From an uncultured bacterium (GTDB lineage: Bacteria; Actinomycetota; Coriobacteriia; Coriobacteriales; Coriobacteriaceae), in contig CAJMRE010000003.1 of assembly GCA_905215755.1 (NCBI GenBank), positions 1 through 64,000 on the forward strand: 64,000 bases of DNA, given 5' to 3'. Below are positions 25,297 through 33,748 of this stretch, piece by piece; within the stretch, counting starts at the first letter, position 1, and each line of letters opens with the position of its first letter. A program made the position numbers and the translations under genes. The notes under the pieces were generated by a model, which worked only from the letters and a program-made list of their open reading frames with translations, was not told the DNA's origin and searched no databases.

Positions 25297-25782
25297 ATGT
25301 GTGCCGCAGGCAAACTGAGTAAGACGCAGCAGCTCAAGGAGCGTTGGGAAGAGGGGGAGCTCGATTGCGGGTCGATCACGCCCGAGTTTATTAAGGGACT
25401 CAGTCCTCGCGAGCTCGGCATGCTGGGCGAGCTTATCGCAATCGATTACTTTAACGAGCGCGGCTATGCATTGCTGGAACAAGGCTATCGATGCTCGGAG
25501 GGCGAGGCCGACCTGGTGCTGCTCGACGAGCTCGATGATGTGGTGGTGATGGCCGAGGTCAAGACCAGGCGTGTTGCGCTGGATTGTGACACGCGGGTGT
25601 TTCCCGAGGAGGCGGTGAATGCCCAAAAGCAGCGGCGCTACCGTCGCATCGCGAGCTGCTACCTCATGGAGCATTATCCGCTCAAGGCGATTCGATTCGA
25701 TGCCGTGGGCGTCACCATTCGCGGCGGGCATATCGCCGAGATCGAGCACCAGTACAACGCGTTCGATTGGCAGGTGTCGTGA
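25297..25782 (+). CDS. yraN: YraN/UPF0102 family nuclease-fold protein
   Basis: A 161-residue member of the UPF0102 family, predicted restriction-endonuclease fold. The core has LGMLGELIAIDYFNERGY, the CSEGEADLVLLD acidic site and VVMAEVKTRR (ExK), then AVNAQKQRRYRRIASCYL. An N-terminal extension of about 40 residues precedes it. ATG 25297 follows AAAGGAG. The stop overlaps the comM ATG (TGATG), so it is the first gene of a likely yraN-comM-dprA transcript. Its role is unproven; the company of DNA-processing genes is suggestive. Confidence 0.85.
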   Translation: MCAAGKLSKTQQLKERWEEGELDCGSITPEFIKGLSPRELGMLGELIAIDYFNERGYALLEQGYRCSEGEADLVLLDELDDVVVMAEVKTRRVALDCDTRVFPEEAVNAQKQRRYRRIASCYLMEHYPLKAIRFDAVGVTIRGGHIAEIEHQYNAFDWQVS

Positions 25783-27305
25783 TGGCGTTCGAAACCTTTG
25801 CCGTTCACGCAGCCTGTATTCGCGGCGTCGAGGCGATTCCCGTCACGGTCGAGGTGTCGCTTGCGGGTGGCATCCCGGGCATCCAGATGCTCGGGATCCC
25901 GAGTATGGAGGTCATGGAGTCGCGCGGGCGCATTCGCTGCGCGATGCGCTCCGCCGGATTCGAGATCCCGCGCTCGGGTATTACGGTCAATCTGGCGCCT
26001 GGCGATATCCGAAAGACCGGTAGCGGCTTTGACCTGCCGATAGCCATTGCGGTGCTTGCGGCCGACGGGCAGATTCCCCGCAACAGTCTCGACCGCTGCC
26101 TCATTGCCGGCGAGCTCGGCCTGGATGGCACAGTGCTTCCCGTCAAGGGCGAGGTGGCGTTCCAGCTGCTGGCTCGCGACATGGGGCTGTCTTTTATCGC
26201 CGGCAGGTCCGACCAACATGTTCCGCTTGCAGGCGTCGACTGCGGTTTTATCGATCATCTGTCGCAGCTTGCCCGCGGTATGGGCGAGGCGGCTCGGCAT
26301 TATCTGGATTCCGAGGGCGTGGAGGCCACCTTTGAGCCCGAGCTCGATTATGCCGACGTGTTGGGGCAGGAGGTCGCCAAGCGCGGCATGGCGCTTGCGG
26401 CGGCAGGGGAGCTCGGCCTTCTCATGATCGGCTCGCCCGGTTCGGGCAAGACCATGCTTGCGCGCCGCATGACGGGTATCTTGCCCGAGCTTTCCGTCGA
26501 GGATCAGCAGGAGGCGCTGTGCATCCATTCGGTCTTGGGTGAGAACATCGATGGCCTACTTGCTGGGCATCGGCCGTTTCGAAGCCCTCATCACAGCATT
26601 TCGACAGCGGGCCTTATTGGCGGAGGGCGCCCGGTGCATCCGGGCGAGATCAGCCTTGCCCATGGCGGCGTGCTCTTTTTGGACGAGCTTGCCGAGTTTC
26701 CCACCGGTGTGTTGCAGACGCTCAGGCAGCCTATCGAGCGCGGCTATGTCAGGATCGTGCGCGTCGACGGCGCCTTTACGTTTCCCTCTCGCTTTCAGCT
26801 GCTTGCGGCGAGCAATCCCTGCCCCTGCGGCTTTTTGGGCGATCGCGAGGTTCCGTGTCGTTGCTCGGCATCGATGGTCGAGCGCTATCGCTCCAAGCTG
26901 CGCGGCCCCTTGGCCGACCGTATCGACCTGATGATCGACGTGACCCGCCCCGATCCGCAGGTGATTATCGAGGGCGCCGAGGGCATGTCGTCGGCCGAGC
27001 TTCGCGACTATGTTGTCCACGGTAGGGCTTTTCGTGCCTGGCGCGAGTCCCGTATGGACGATGCGGATGCCGAGGCCGAGGCTGTCGAGTCCCGCTCTAT
27101 CGATGGTGTTGTATCGACCTTTGCGCTCGATCGGGCAGCGGAAACGTGCGTGCTTGGATTGTCGAAGCGCACGCATCTCACGGGGCGCGGCATCGTGCGC
27201 CTGGTGCGCATCGCCCGCACTATTGCCGATGTCGCCGAAAGCGAGCGGGTGACGCAAGACCATGTGCTCGAGGCCGCCATGTATCAGGGACGGAGGGATC
27301 AGTGA
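25782..27305 (+). CDS. comM: ComM/YifB family AAA+ protein (Mg-chelatase-like)
   Basis: A 507-residue AAA+ protein; in Vibrio ComM is a helicase that extends branch migration during transformation. The N-terminal LonC-like domain (VEVSLAGGIPGIQMLGIP, GDIRKTGSGFDLPIAIAVLA) precedes the Walker A box in GSPGSGKTMLARRM, then HHSISTAGLIGGG, a Walker B in GVLFLDELAEF and CPCGFLGD with the Cys cluster. ATG 25782 overlaps the yraN stop, and the end overlaps dprA in the same TGATG style. Confidence 0.92.
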   Translation: MAFETFAVHAACIRGVEAIPVTVEVSLAGGIPGIQMLGIPSMEVMESRGRIRCAMRSAGFEIPRSGITVNLAPGDIRKTGSGFDLPIAIAVLAADGQIPRNSLDRCLIAGELGLDGTVLPVKGEVAFQLLARDMGLSFIAGRSDQHVPLAGVDCGFIDHLSQLARGMGEAARHYLDSEGVEATFEPELDYADVLGQEVAKRGMALAAAGELGLLMIGSPGSGKTMLARRMTGILPELSVEDQQEALCIHSVLGENIDGLLAGHRPFRSPHHSISTAGLIGGGRPVHPGEISLAHGGVLFLDELAEFPTGVLQTLRQPIERGYVRIVRVDGAFTFPSRFQLLAASNPCPCGFLGDREVPCRCSASMVERYRSKLRGPLADRIDLMIDVTRPDPQVIIEGAEGMSSAELRDYVVHGRAFRAWRESRMDDADAEAEAVESRSIDGVVSTFALDRAAETCVLGLSKRTHLTGRGIVRLVRIARTIADVAESERVTQDHVLEAAMYQGRRDQ

Positions 27306-28237
27306 TGGGTGAGGCCCGCTATGAACTGCATCCCGGGGATGGGCTGTTCCCCGCAACTGTTCTGGAACTTCCCGATGTGCCGCAAACGCTGTTCGTGCGC
27401 GGTGACCCGGAGGTGCTTTCGACGCCGGCGCTCTCGATTATCGGTGCGCGCAAGGCGTCTCCCTACGGTCTTGCCGTCGCGGAGCTTGCGGCCAAGGTTG
27501 CCGTGGAAGCGGGGGTGACAGTGGTCTCGGGCGGCGCGGTCGGCTGCGACCAGGCCTCGGGTTGGGCCGCGGTCAACGCCGGAGGCAGGCACGTCGTGGT
27601 GTTGGGTACGGGCGCCGACGTGGTCTACCCGCGTTCGAGTGCGGGGCTCATCGCGCGCACGATCGATACGGGCGGCGCGGTCGTGTCCATCTCGCCTTGG
27701 GGCATGGGTCCGCGCAAGTTTGCCTTCCCGCGGCGTAACCGGGTGATTGCCGCGCTTTCGCAGGCGCTCTTCGTGTCGGAGGCTGGCATGCCTTCGGGCA
27801 CGTTCTCGACGGCCGAGGCCGCCATGGACTTGGGACGCGAGCTGCTTGCCGTGCCGGGTTCGATTTTGTCTCCCGAGTCGCGCGGTACCAACTACCTCAT
27901 TGCCAACGGGGCCTGCTGCATTATTGACGAGGAGTCCATCGAGATGGCCATCTCGCGAATCTACGGCACCCTGCGCTACTCGCGCCCCGATGCTCCCGGC
28001 ATCGCCGACCTGGATGCCACACAGCAGGCCGTGATGCATGCCCTCATCGCCTCGCCGCTCAAGGTCGACGACATCGCCGCATTCGTCTCCCTCGATGCCG
28101 TCGGCGTGCTCAAGCTTCTGGGCTCGCTCGAGCTCGAAGGTCTCATCGAGTGCATGATGGATGGAAGGTATGCGCCCTCCAAGTTTGCCCTTCACGCCCA
28201 GACGCCCTTCGGTCACAATGGAAAACGTGTCAATTAG
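27305..28237 (+). CDS. dprA: DNA-processing protein DprA
   Basis: Loads RecA on incoming single-stranded DNA during transformation. The Rossmann-like core runs from LSIIGARKASPYGLAVAEL through VVSGGAVGCDQASGWAAV, VVLGTGADVVYPR and FAFPRRNRVIAALS to GRELLAVPGSILSPESRGTN. A C-terminal winged helix follows (AVMHALIASPLKVDDIAAFV). At 310 residues it has no N-terminal SAM domain. ATG 27305 overlaps the comM stop; trmFO starts 14 bases after the end. Confidence 0.93.
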   Translation: MGEARYELHPGDGLFPATVLELPDVPQTLFVRGDPEVLSTPALSIIGARKASPYGLAVAELAAKVAVEAGVTVVSGGAVGCDQASGWAAVNAGGRHVVVLGTGADVVYPRSSAGLIARTIDTGGAVVSISPWGMGPRKFAFPRRNRVIAALSQALFVSEAGMPSGTFSTAEAAMDLGRELLAVPGSILSPESRGTNYLIANGACCIIDEESIEMAISRIYGTLRYSRPDAPGIADLDATQQAVMHALIASPLKVDDIAAFVSLDAVGVLKLLGSLELEGLIECMMDGRYAPSKFALHAQTPFGHNGKRVN

Positions 28238-28251
28238 AAAGGTGTTTGCAG

Positions 28252-29589
28252 ATGCTGTTTGATCAGGTGACGGTTATCGGTGGCGGTCTGGCGGGATCGG
28301 AATGTGCGATTCAGCTGGCAGATCGCGGGTTCGCCGTAAAGCTGTGCGAGATGCGTCCGCAGGTGAGCTCTCCTGCCCACCATACCGATCACCTGGCCGA
28401 GCTCGTCTGCTCCAATTCGTTTAAGTCGACCCGTCCGGATTCCGCCGCCGGTCTGCTGAAGGCCGAGCTTGAGCGCATGGGCTCGGTGCTGCTCGACTGC
28501 GCTCATCGTGCCGCTGTTCCCGCTGGCGGCGCCCTGGCGGTCGACCGCGTCAAGTTTTCCGAGCTCGTCGAGGCCGAGGTTGCCGCCCGCCCCAATATCG
28601 AGGTCGTCCACGGTGAGGTCACCCAGATTCCCGAGGGCCATGTGGTTATCGCCGCGGGCCCCTTGTGCTCGCCGGCATTGAGCGAGGAGGTCATGAAGCT
28701 TGTCGGTGGTGACGCCCTGGCGTTCTTTGACGCGGCCGCCCCGATTGTCGATGCCTCGACGCTCGATATGGACGTGCTGTTCTCGCAGTCGCGCTACGAG
28801 GAGCAGGGGAGTGGCGACTATCTCAATGCCCCGCTCAACAAGGAAGAGTACGAGGCCTTTATCGAGGCGCTCACCACGGCCGATCGCGTGGTGCTCAAGG
28901 ATTTTGAGGGCGGGGACCTGTTTCAGGCCTGCCAGCCTGCCGAGGAGGTTGCGCGCACGGGCAAGGATGCCATCCGTTTTGGTGCCATGAAGCCCGTCGG
29001 GCTCACCGATCCGCGCACCGGTCGCCGTCCCTGGGCGGCGATCCAGCTGCGCGCCGAGAACAAGGAGAAGACGGCCTATAACCTGGTTGGCTTCCAGACC
29101 AACCTGACCTTCGGCGAACAGAAGCGCGTCTTTCGTATGGTTCCCGGACTGGAGAACGCCGAGTTCTTCCGCTACGGCGTCATGCACCGCAACACCTTTG
29201 TCGATGCGCCGCACGTGCTCGATGGCACCTTTGCCGTGCCCGGCACGAGCGTGCGTCTTGCCGGCCAGATTACCGGTACTGAGGGGTACATGGAGGCCGT
29301 TGCGACGGGTCTACTCGCCGCGCTCAACACCTATGCCGAGGCTATCGGTGCTGCGGGCGTCGAGCTGCCGCGCGTGGGCGCCCTGGGCGCGCTCGTGGGG
29401 TATGCGACCGACCCGGCTACGGTGGGCTACCAGCCCATGCACGTTAACTTTGGCCTCGTACCGCCGCTCGAGGACGGTAAGCGTCGCAGCAAGCGCGATC
29501 GTTATCAGGCCTACGCGGATCGCGCCCTTAAGGCCCTGGATGCCTATCTGGAATCGCGCTCCGATCTGTTTGGAGGCGAGAGGTCATAG
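28252..29589 (+). CDS. trmFO: methylenetetrahydrofolate-dependent tRNA (uracil-54-C5)-methyltransferase
   Basis: Makes ribothymidine at position 54 of tRNA with folate and FAD. The 445 residues begin QVTVIGGGLAGSECAIQLAD (FAD-binding GxGxxG) and include SNSFKSTRPDSAAGLLKAEL and YGVMHRNTFVDAPHVLDG. Length is normal. It is probably co-transcribed with dprA and with xerC, whose apparent ATA start overlaps this gene's TAG. Order trmFO-xerC is conserved in many Gram-positives. Confidence 0.95.
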   Translation: MLFDQVTVIGGGLAGSECAIQLADRGFAVKLCEMRPQVSSPAHHTDHLAELVCSNSFKSTRPDSAAGLLKAELERMGSVLLDCAHRAAVPAGGALAVDRVKFSELVEAEVAARPNIEVVHGEVTQIPEGHVVIAAGPLCSPALSEEVMKLVGGDALAFFDAAAPIVDASTLDMDVLFSQSRYEEQGSGDYLNAPLNKEEYEAFIEALTTADRVVLKDFEGGDLFQACQPAEEVARTGKDAIRFGAMKPVGLTDPRTGRRPWAAIQLRAENKEKTAYNLVGFQTNLTFGEQKRVFRMVPGLENAEFFRYGVMHRNTFVDAPHVLDGTFAVPGTSVRLAGQITGTEGYMEAVATGLLAALNTYAEAIGAAGVELPRVGALGALVGYATDPATVGYQPMHVNFGLVPPLEDGKRRSKRDRYQAYADRALKALDAYLESRSDLFGGERS

Positions 29590-30506
29590 CCTTTGACCTG
29601 TACGATGCCGTTGACTCGTTCATTGCCTACATTGCACGTGTCGAAGGGCTCGCCCCCAATACGGTAATCGCCTACGCCTCGCGACTCGAGCGCTTCGCCG
29701 CGTGGTGCGAACGTGAGGACGTCGACGCTCGCGCCGCCGACGTAAGGACCGTTCGTTCCTATTTGGCCGAGCTGTCGGGTGGCCAAGTGGCGGCTCGGAC
29801 CCTTGCGGCACACCTGTCTGCCATTCGCTCGCTCTATCGGTGGATGGCTGCCGAGGGAATCGTTGAGGGCGATGCGGTCTCGGCGATATCCTCTCCCAAA
29901 CTGCCGCGCGATCTTCCCGGTGTGCTGACGACCCGGCAAGTCGAGTCATTGCTCAAGACCCCCGATACCTCGGCGCCTGCGGGGCTGCGCGATGCGGCGA
30001 TGCTCGAGCTGCTTTATGCCTCCGGCGCGCGAATCTCGGAGCTCGCGGCGCTCAACGTGGAGTCCATTGCTTGGTCCGAGCGAACGCTGCGACTTTGGGG
30101 CAAGGGGAGCAAAGAGCGTATCGTACCCCTGTATCGGCGCGCTCTCGAGGCGACCCGTCACTATATTGAGGAGGGGAGGCCACAGCTCCTTGCACAGGCA
30201 AAGCGCGGCGACGGTGCAAACGGCGTGCATCCGCTGTTTATCTCGGCGCGCGGAAACCGTATGAGTGCCGCCATGCTCAGGAGGCGGTTCCATATGCTTG
30301 CGGCACTTGCCGGCATTCCTGCCGACATCGCCCCTCATGCGATGCGCCATACCTTTGCGACCGACCTGCTCGAGGGCGGCGCGGATCTGCGCTCGGTTCA
30401 GGAGCTGCTGGGGCATGCGAGTTTGTCCACGACGCAGATCTATACGCATCTCACTCCCGAACGCCTCAAGCGTGCCGTGAGTCAGGCACATCCCCGCGGC
30501 GAGTAG
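29586..30506 (+). CDS. xerC: tyrosine recombinase XerC, apparent ATA start
   Basis: Site-specific recombinase resolving chromosome dimers at dif. The frame encodes the N-terminal core-binding domain (DSFIAYIARVEGLAPNTVIA, then ARTLAAHLSAIRSLYRWM) and the catalytic domain with Arg in GARISELAALN, Lys in GKGSKERIVPL, HAMRHTFATDLL, LLGHASLSTTQIYTHL. No ATG, GTG or TTG occurs in frame between the stop at 29529 and TTG 29763, and starting at 29763 would delete the core-binding domain. ATA at 29586, nine bases after GGAGG and overlapping the trmFO stop as ATAG, gives 306 residues, the normal size. CTG 29598 is the alternative. XerC rather than XerD is from context. Confidence 0.85.
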   Translation: MAFDLYDAVDSFIAYIARVEGLAPNTVIAYASRLERFAAWCEREDVDARAADVRTVRSYLAELSGGQVAARTLAAHLSAIRSLYRWMAAEGIVEGDAVSAISSPKLPRDLPGVLTTRQVESLLKTPDTSAPAGLRDAAMLELLYASGARISELAALNVESIAWSERTLRLWGKGSKERIVPLYRRALEATRHYIEEGRPQLLAQAKRGDGANGVHPLFISARGNRMSAAMLRRRFHMLAALAGIPADIAPHAMRHTFATDLLEGGADLRSVQELLGHASLSTTQIYTHLTPERLKRAVSQAHPRGE

Positions 30507-30554
30507 GAGAAGGGCCTCCCGCGCCGCGCCAAGGTGTGTGGTTTTGATTGCGGG

Positions 30555-30583
30555 TTGGCAGGAAGAGGCAATCCTGCTATCAT
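30555..30583 (+). promoter_or_regulatory. promoter for rpsB-tsf
   Basis: TTGGCA at 30555-30560, a 17-base spacer and TATCAT at 30578-30583 with TGC before it (extended -10). The start site would be near 30590, leaving a leader of about 135 bases before rpsB. Confidence 0.65.
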
Positions 30584-30589
30584 TCATCG

Positions 30590-30724
30590 GGTTGCTTCAC
30601 GGCAACAGGTTTTTATCACGCACGCGCGGCTACTCCATACCGTGGTGCTCGGGCTTTGGTAGCACATGTCCGGGTTGGTTTTGGAGGATGACCCCGCGCG
30701 GAGGCAAACCACAGGAGGTTTAAC
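30590..30724 (+). ncRNA. long 5' leader of rpsB, possible S2 autoregulatory leader
   Basis: About 135 untranslated bases between the predicted start site and rpsB. Small hairpins are visible (GTTGC/GCAAC near 30592-30605; GTGCT/AGCAC near 30646-30665). S2 controls its own operon through the leader in other bacteria, but I could not match a known leader structure here. Confidence 0.3.
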
Positions 30725-31453
30725 ATGGCTACCAAGATTAATATCCGCACCCTGCTCGAGGCCGGCTGCCACTTCGGTCACCAGACCCGTCGCTGGAACC
30801 CCAAGATGAAGCCGTTCATCTTCGGTGAGCGCAACGGCATCTACATCCTCGACCTCAAGCAGACCATCCTTGACGCCGACCAGGCCTACACCTTCGTCAA
30901 GAACGTCGCCAAGGGCGGCAACGTGCTGTTCGTCGGCACCAAGAAGCAGGCTCAGGAGGCCGTCAAGAACGCCGCTGAGCGCGCCAACATGCCCTACATC
31001 AACCAGCGCTGGCTCGGCGGTATGCTGACCAACTTCGTCACCATCCGCTCCCGCATCAACCGCATGGAGGAGCTCGAGGCCATGGTCGAGGACGGCCGCA
31101 TGGCAGTGCTGCCCAAGAAGGAGCAGGCAGTGCTCGGCAAGGAGCTCGCTAAGCTTCAGACCAACCTCGGTGGCGCCCGCGACATGAAGGGTCTGCCCCA
31201 GGCTCTCTTCGTCATCGACACCAAGCGCGAGGAGAACGCCATCAAGGAGGCCCAGCGCCTGAACATCCCCGTCGTCGCTCTGATCGACACCAACTCCGAT
31301 CCCGACGAGGTCGAGTACGGCATCCCCTGCAACGATGACGCCATCTCCGCTGTCACCCTTATGTGCGAGCTCATGGCCGACGCCTGCCTCGCTGGCTCCG
31401 GCAAGGAGCAGGTCTCCGAGGCCGAGATGGCCGCCGAGCCCAAGGCCGAGTAA
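30725..31453 (+). CDS. rpsB: 30S ribosomal protein S2
   Basis: The 242-residue protein has the S2 motifs LLEAGCHFGHQTRRWNPKM, FVGTKKQAQEAV, NQRWLGGMLTNF and ALIDTNSDPDEVEYGIPCND. It ends with a short acidic Ala/Glu tail. It is followed by tsf after 45 bases, the standard pair, and preceded by AGGAGG. Codon use is strongly biased to G/C-ending codons, as for other highly expressed genes. Confidence 0.97.
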   Translation: MATKINIRTLLEAGCHFGHQTRRWNPKMKPFIFGERNGIYILDLKQTILDADQAYTFVKNVAKGGNVLFVGTKKQAQEAVKNAAERANMPYINQRWLGGMLTNFVTIRSRINRMEELEAMVEDGRMAVLPKKEQAVLGKELAKLQTNLGGARDMKGLPQALFVIDTKREENAIKEAQRLNIPVVALIDTNSDPDEVEYGIPCNDDAISAVTLMCELMADACLAGSGKEQVSEAEMAAEPKAE

Positions 31454-31498
31454 ATCAGTCCTATTTAAGTCTTTTTCATCTCTTTGAAAGGAACCACA

Positions 31499-32368
31499 AT
31501 GGCCCAGATTACTGCCGCTATGGTCAAGCAGCTCCGCGAGATGACCGACTCCCCGATGATGGAGTGCAAGAAGGCTCTCGTCGAGGCTGACGGCGACATG
31601 GACGCCGCCGTCGACGTTCTGCGCAAGAACGGCCTCGCCAAGGCTGCCAAGAAGGCTGGCCGTGAGACCAACGAGGGCGCTGTCGCCGCGTTCGTCTCCG
31701 AGGATGGCAAGACCGGCGCTCTGCTCGAGCTCTCCTGCGAGACCGACTTCGTCGGCTCCAACGCCAAGTTCACCGGCTTTGCTTCCAAGGTCGCCGAGGT
31801 TGTCGCCACCACCGAGCCGACTGACGTCGACGCTCTGCTCGAGAAGCCGATGGGCGAGGAGACCGTTTCCTCCGAGCTCACCGAGATGATTCACATCATG
31901 GGCGAGAACATGAAGATCTCTCGTTTCGCCGCCCGCAAGGCCGAGAACGGCGCTCTCGCTTCTTACATCCACATGGGTGGTAAGATCGGCGTCCTCGTCG
32001 AGTTCGCTTTCGAGAAGGCCGAGACCGCTCAGGCCGACTCCTTCAAGACCTTCGCTCACGACGTCGCCCTTCAGGTTGCCGCCGTCGCCCCGATCTGCGC
32101 TACCCGCGATCAGGTTCCGGCTGAGACCGTCGAGCACGAGAAGCAGATCTACATGGCTCAGGCTGCCGAGTCCGGCAAGCCCGAGGCTATCCAGGAGAAG
32201 ATGGCCGTTGGCCGTCTGGAGAAGTTCTACAAGCAGTCCGTGCTCACCGAGCAGGAGTTCATCAAGGACAGCTCCCTCACCATCAAGAAGTATGCTGAGC
32301 AGGTCTCCAAGGAGCTTGGCGACACCATTACCGTCGTTGCGTTCGACCGTCTGGTCCGTGGCGAGTAA
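31499..32368 (+). CDS. tsf: translation elongation factor Ts
   Basis: The nucleotide-exchange factor for EF-Tu. The 289-residue protein has the TDSPMMECKKAL motif with UBA-like N-terminal domain, then LLELSCETDFVGSNAKF and YIHMGGKIGVLVEF. ATG 31499 follows GAAAGGA; an in-frame TTG 31484 is too close to that site to be used. A strong terminator follows. Confidence 0.97.
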   Translation: MAQITAAMVKQLREMTDSPMMECKKALVEADGDMDAAVDVLRKNGLAKAAKKAGRETNEGAVAAFVSEDGKTGALLELSCETDFVGSNAKFTGFASKVAEVVATTEPTDVDALLEKPMGEETVSSELTEMIHIMGENMKISRFAARKAENGALASYIHMGGKIGVLVEFAFEKAETAQADSFKTFAHDVALQVAAVAPICATRDQVPAETVEHEKQIYMAQAAESGKPEAIQEKMAVGRLEKFYKQSVLTEQEFIKDSSLTIKKYAEQVSKELGDTITVVAFDRLVRGE

Positions 32369-32391
32369 ATAAGCTTTTGTAGCTGGTAATG

Positions 32392-32426
32392 AGCAGGCTG
32401 TGGGTTTTACTCACAGCCTGCTTTTT
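32392..32426 (+). terminator. rho-independent terminator after tsf
   Basis: AGCAGGCTGTG (32392-32402) pairs perfectly with CACAGCCTGCT (32412-32422), followed by TTTTC. Confidence 0.9.
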
Positions 32427-32447
32427 CATGGCTCTTATCAGAGCCTT

Positions 32448-32456
32448 TGCTATCAT
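32448..32456 (+). promoter_or_regulatory. extended -10 promoter for pyrH
   Basis: TGC-TATCAT about 30 bases before the pyrH start; no good -35 box. The 9-base string is identical to those before rpsB and adhE. Confidence 0.55.
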
Positions 32457-32485
32457 ATTGAGAGTCTAATTAAAGGAGGATCGCT

Positions 32486-33208
32486 TTGTCCGACATCCGA
32501 TATAAACGCGTGCTTCTTAAGCTTTCCGGCGAAGCACTGATGGGCGACGGCCAATATGGCATCGACCCCAAGGTTACCGACCACCTTGCCAAGCAGGTCA
32601 AGGAGCTGCTCGCCGTTGGCCATGAGGTTGGCGTTGTTGTCGGCGGCGGCAATATTTTCCGCGGCATGGCCGGCGCTGCCGGTGGCATGGAGCGCGCCCA
32701 GGCCGACTACATGGGCATGCTGGCAACCGTTATGAACGCGCTCGCCCTGCAGGATGCCTTCGAGCACAACGTTGTTCCCTGCCGCGTGATGAGCGCTATC
32801 CAGATGAACGAGATCTGCGAGCCCTATATTCGCCGTCGCGCCATCAACCACCTTTCCAAGGGCAGCGTCGTAATTTTTGCCGCCGGGTCGGGCAATCCGT
32901 ACTTTACGACCGACACCGCCGCGGCTCTTCGTGCCTGCGAGATCGGTGCCGAGGTCCTGATTAAGGCCACCAAGGTTGACGGTATCTACGACAAGGATCC
33001 TGTCAAGTGCGACGATGCCGTCCGTTTTGACAAGATTACCTATCACGAGGTTCTCGTCCGCGGTCTGCAGGTTATGGATTCCACAGCTACGGCACTGTGC
33101 CAGGATAACCGTATGCCGATTTTGGTCCTCAACATCGATGGCGAGGACACCGTCAAGCGCGCGCTTTCGGGTGAGCCCGTCGGCACGCTCGTCTATCAGG
33201 AGGATTAA
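32486..33208 (+). CDS. pyrH: UMP kinase
   Basis: Phosphorylates UMP to UDP, linking the pyrimidine pathway to nucleotide pools. The 240 residues show RVLLKLSGEALMGDGQYGID, GVVVGGGNIFRGMAGA, FAAGSGNPYFTTDTAAALRA and ATKVDGIYDKDP. TTG 32486 follows AAAGGAGGA. It heads pyrH-frr-uppS-cdsA-dxr, a gene order shared by many bacteria, with 2-base or shorter gaps downstream. Confidence 0.96.
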   Translation: MSDIRYKRVLLKLSGEALMGDGQYGIDPKVTDHLAKQVKELLAVGHEVGVVVGGGNIFRGMAGAAGGMERAQADYMGMLATVMNALALQDAFEHNVVPCRVMSAIQMNEICEPYIRRRAINHLSKGSVVIFAAGSGNPYFTTDTAAALRACEIGAEVLIKATKVDGIYDKDPVKCDDAVRFDKITYHEVLVRGLQVMDSTATALCQDNRMPILVLNIDGEDTVKRALSGEPVGTLVYQED

Positions 33209-33210
33209 GC

Positions 33211-33747
33211 ATGGCAGAGAACATCACCGCCCACATGGACAAGTCGCTCGAGTCCCTCAAGCACAACTTCTCCAAGGTTCGCACGGGCCGCGCCAACGCT
33301 AACATTCTGTCCGACATCTCGGTCGATTACTACGGTGTCCCCACGCCGGTTACCCAGGTTGCCGCCGTTAAGACCCCCGAGGCCCACATGTTGCTCATCG
33401 AGCCCTGGGATAAGGCGCTCGTCAACGCAATCGTGAAGGCTATCAGCGCTTCCGATCTGGGCATTACCCCCAACTCTGACGGTACCGTCGTGCGCCTGCC
33501 GTTCCCGGCTCCCACCGAGGAGCGTCGTCGCGAGCTCGTCAAGGAGTGCCGCGAGTATGCCGAGCAGGCCAAGGTCTCCATTCGCAACATCCGTCGTGAC
33601 TTTAACAACAAGCTCGAGCGCGACGAAGATCTCACCGAGGACGATGTCCGTCGCGAGCAGGCCAAGGTCCAGAAGCATACCGATGAGTATGTTGCCAAGG
33701 TCGAGGAGCTTCTGAAGGAAAAAGAAGCCGAGGTCATGGAGATCTAA
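33211..33747 (+). CDS. frr: ribosome recycling factor
   Basis: Splits post-termination ribosomes with EF-G. The 178-residue protein (usual about 185) has KVRTGRANANILSDISVDYY, LLIEPWDKALVNAIVKAI and ERRRELVKECREYAEQAKVS followed by the helical C-terminus. It starts 2 bases after pyrH with AGGAGGA inside the pyrH end. Confidence 0.96.
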   Translation: MAENITAHMDKSLESLKHNFSKVRTGRANANILSDISVDYYGVPTPVTQVAAVKTPEAHMLLIEPWDKALVNAIVKAISASDLGITPNSDGTVVRLPFPAPTEERRRELVKECREYAEQAKVSIRNIRRDFNNKLERDEDLTEDDVRREQAKVQKHTDEYVAKVEELLKEKEAEVMEI

Positions 33748-33748
33748 G

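Noticed and set aside
29763..30506. TTG 29763 as the real start of xerC
   Set aside because: It would drop about 59 residues that clearly encode the conserved N-terminal core-binding domain, and there is no ribosome site before it.
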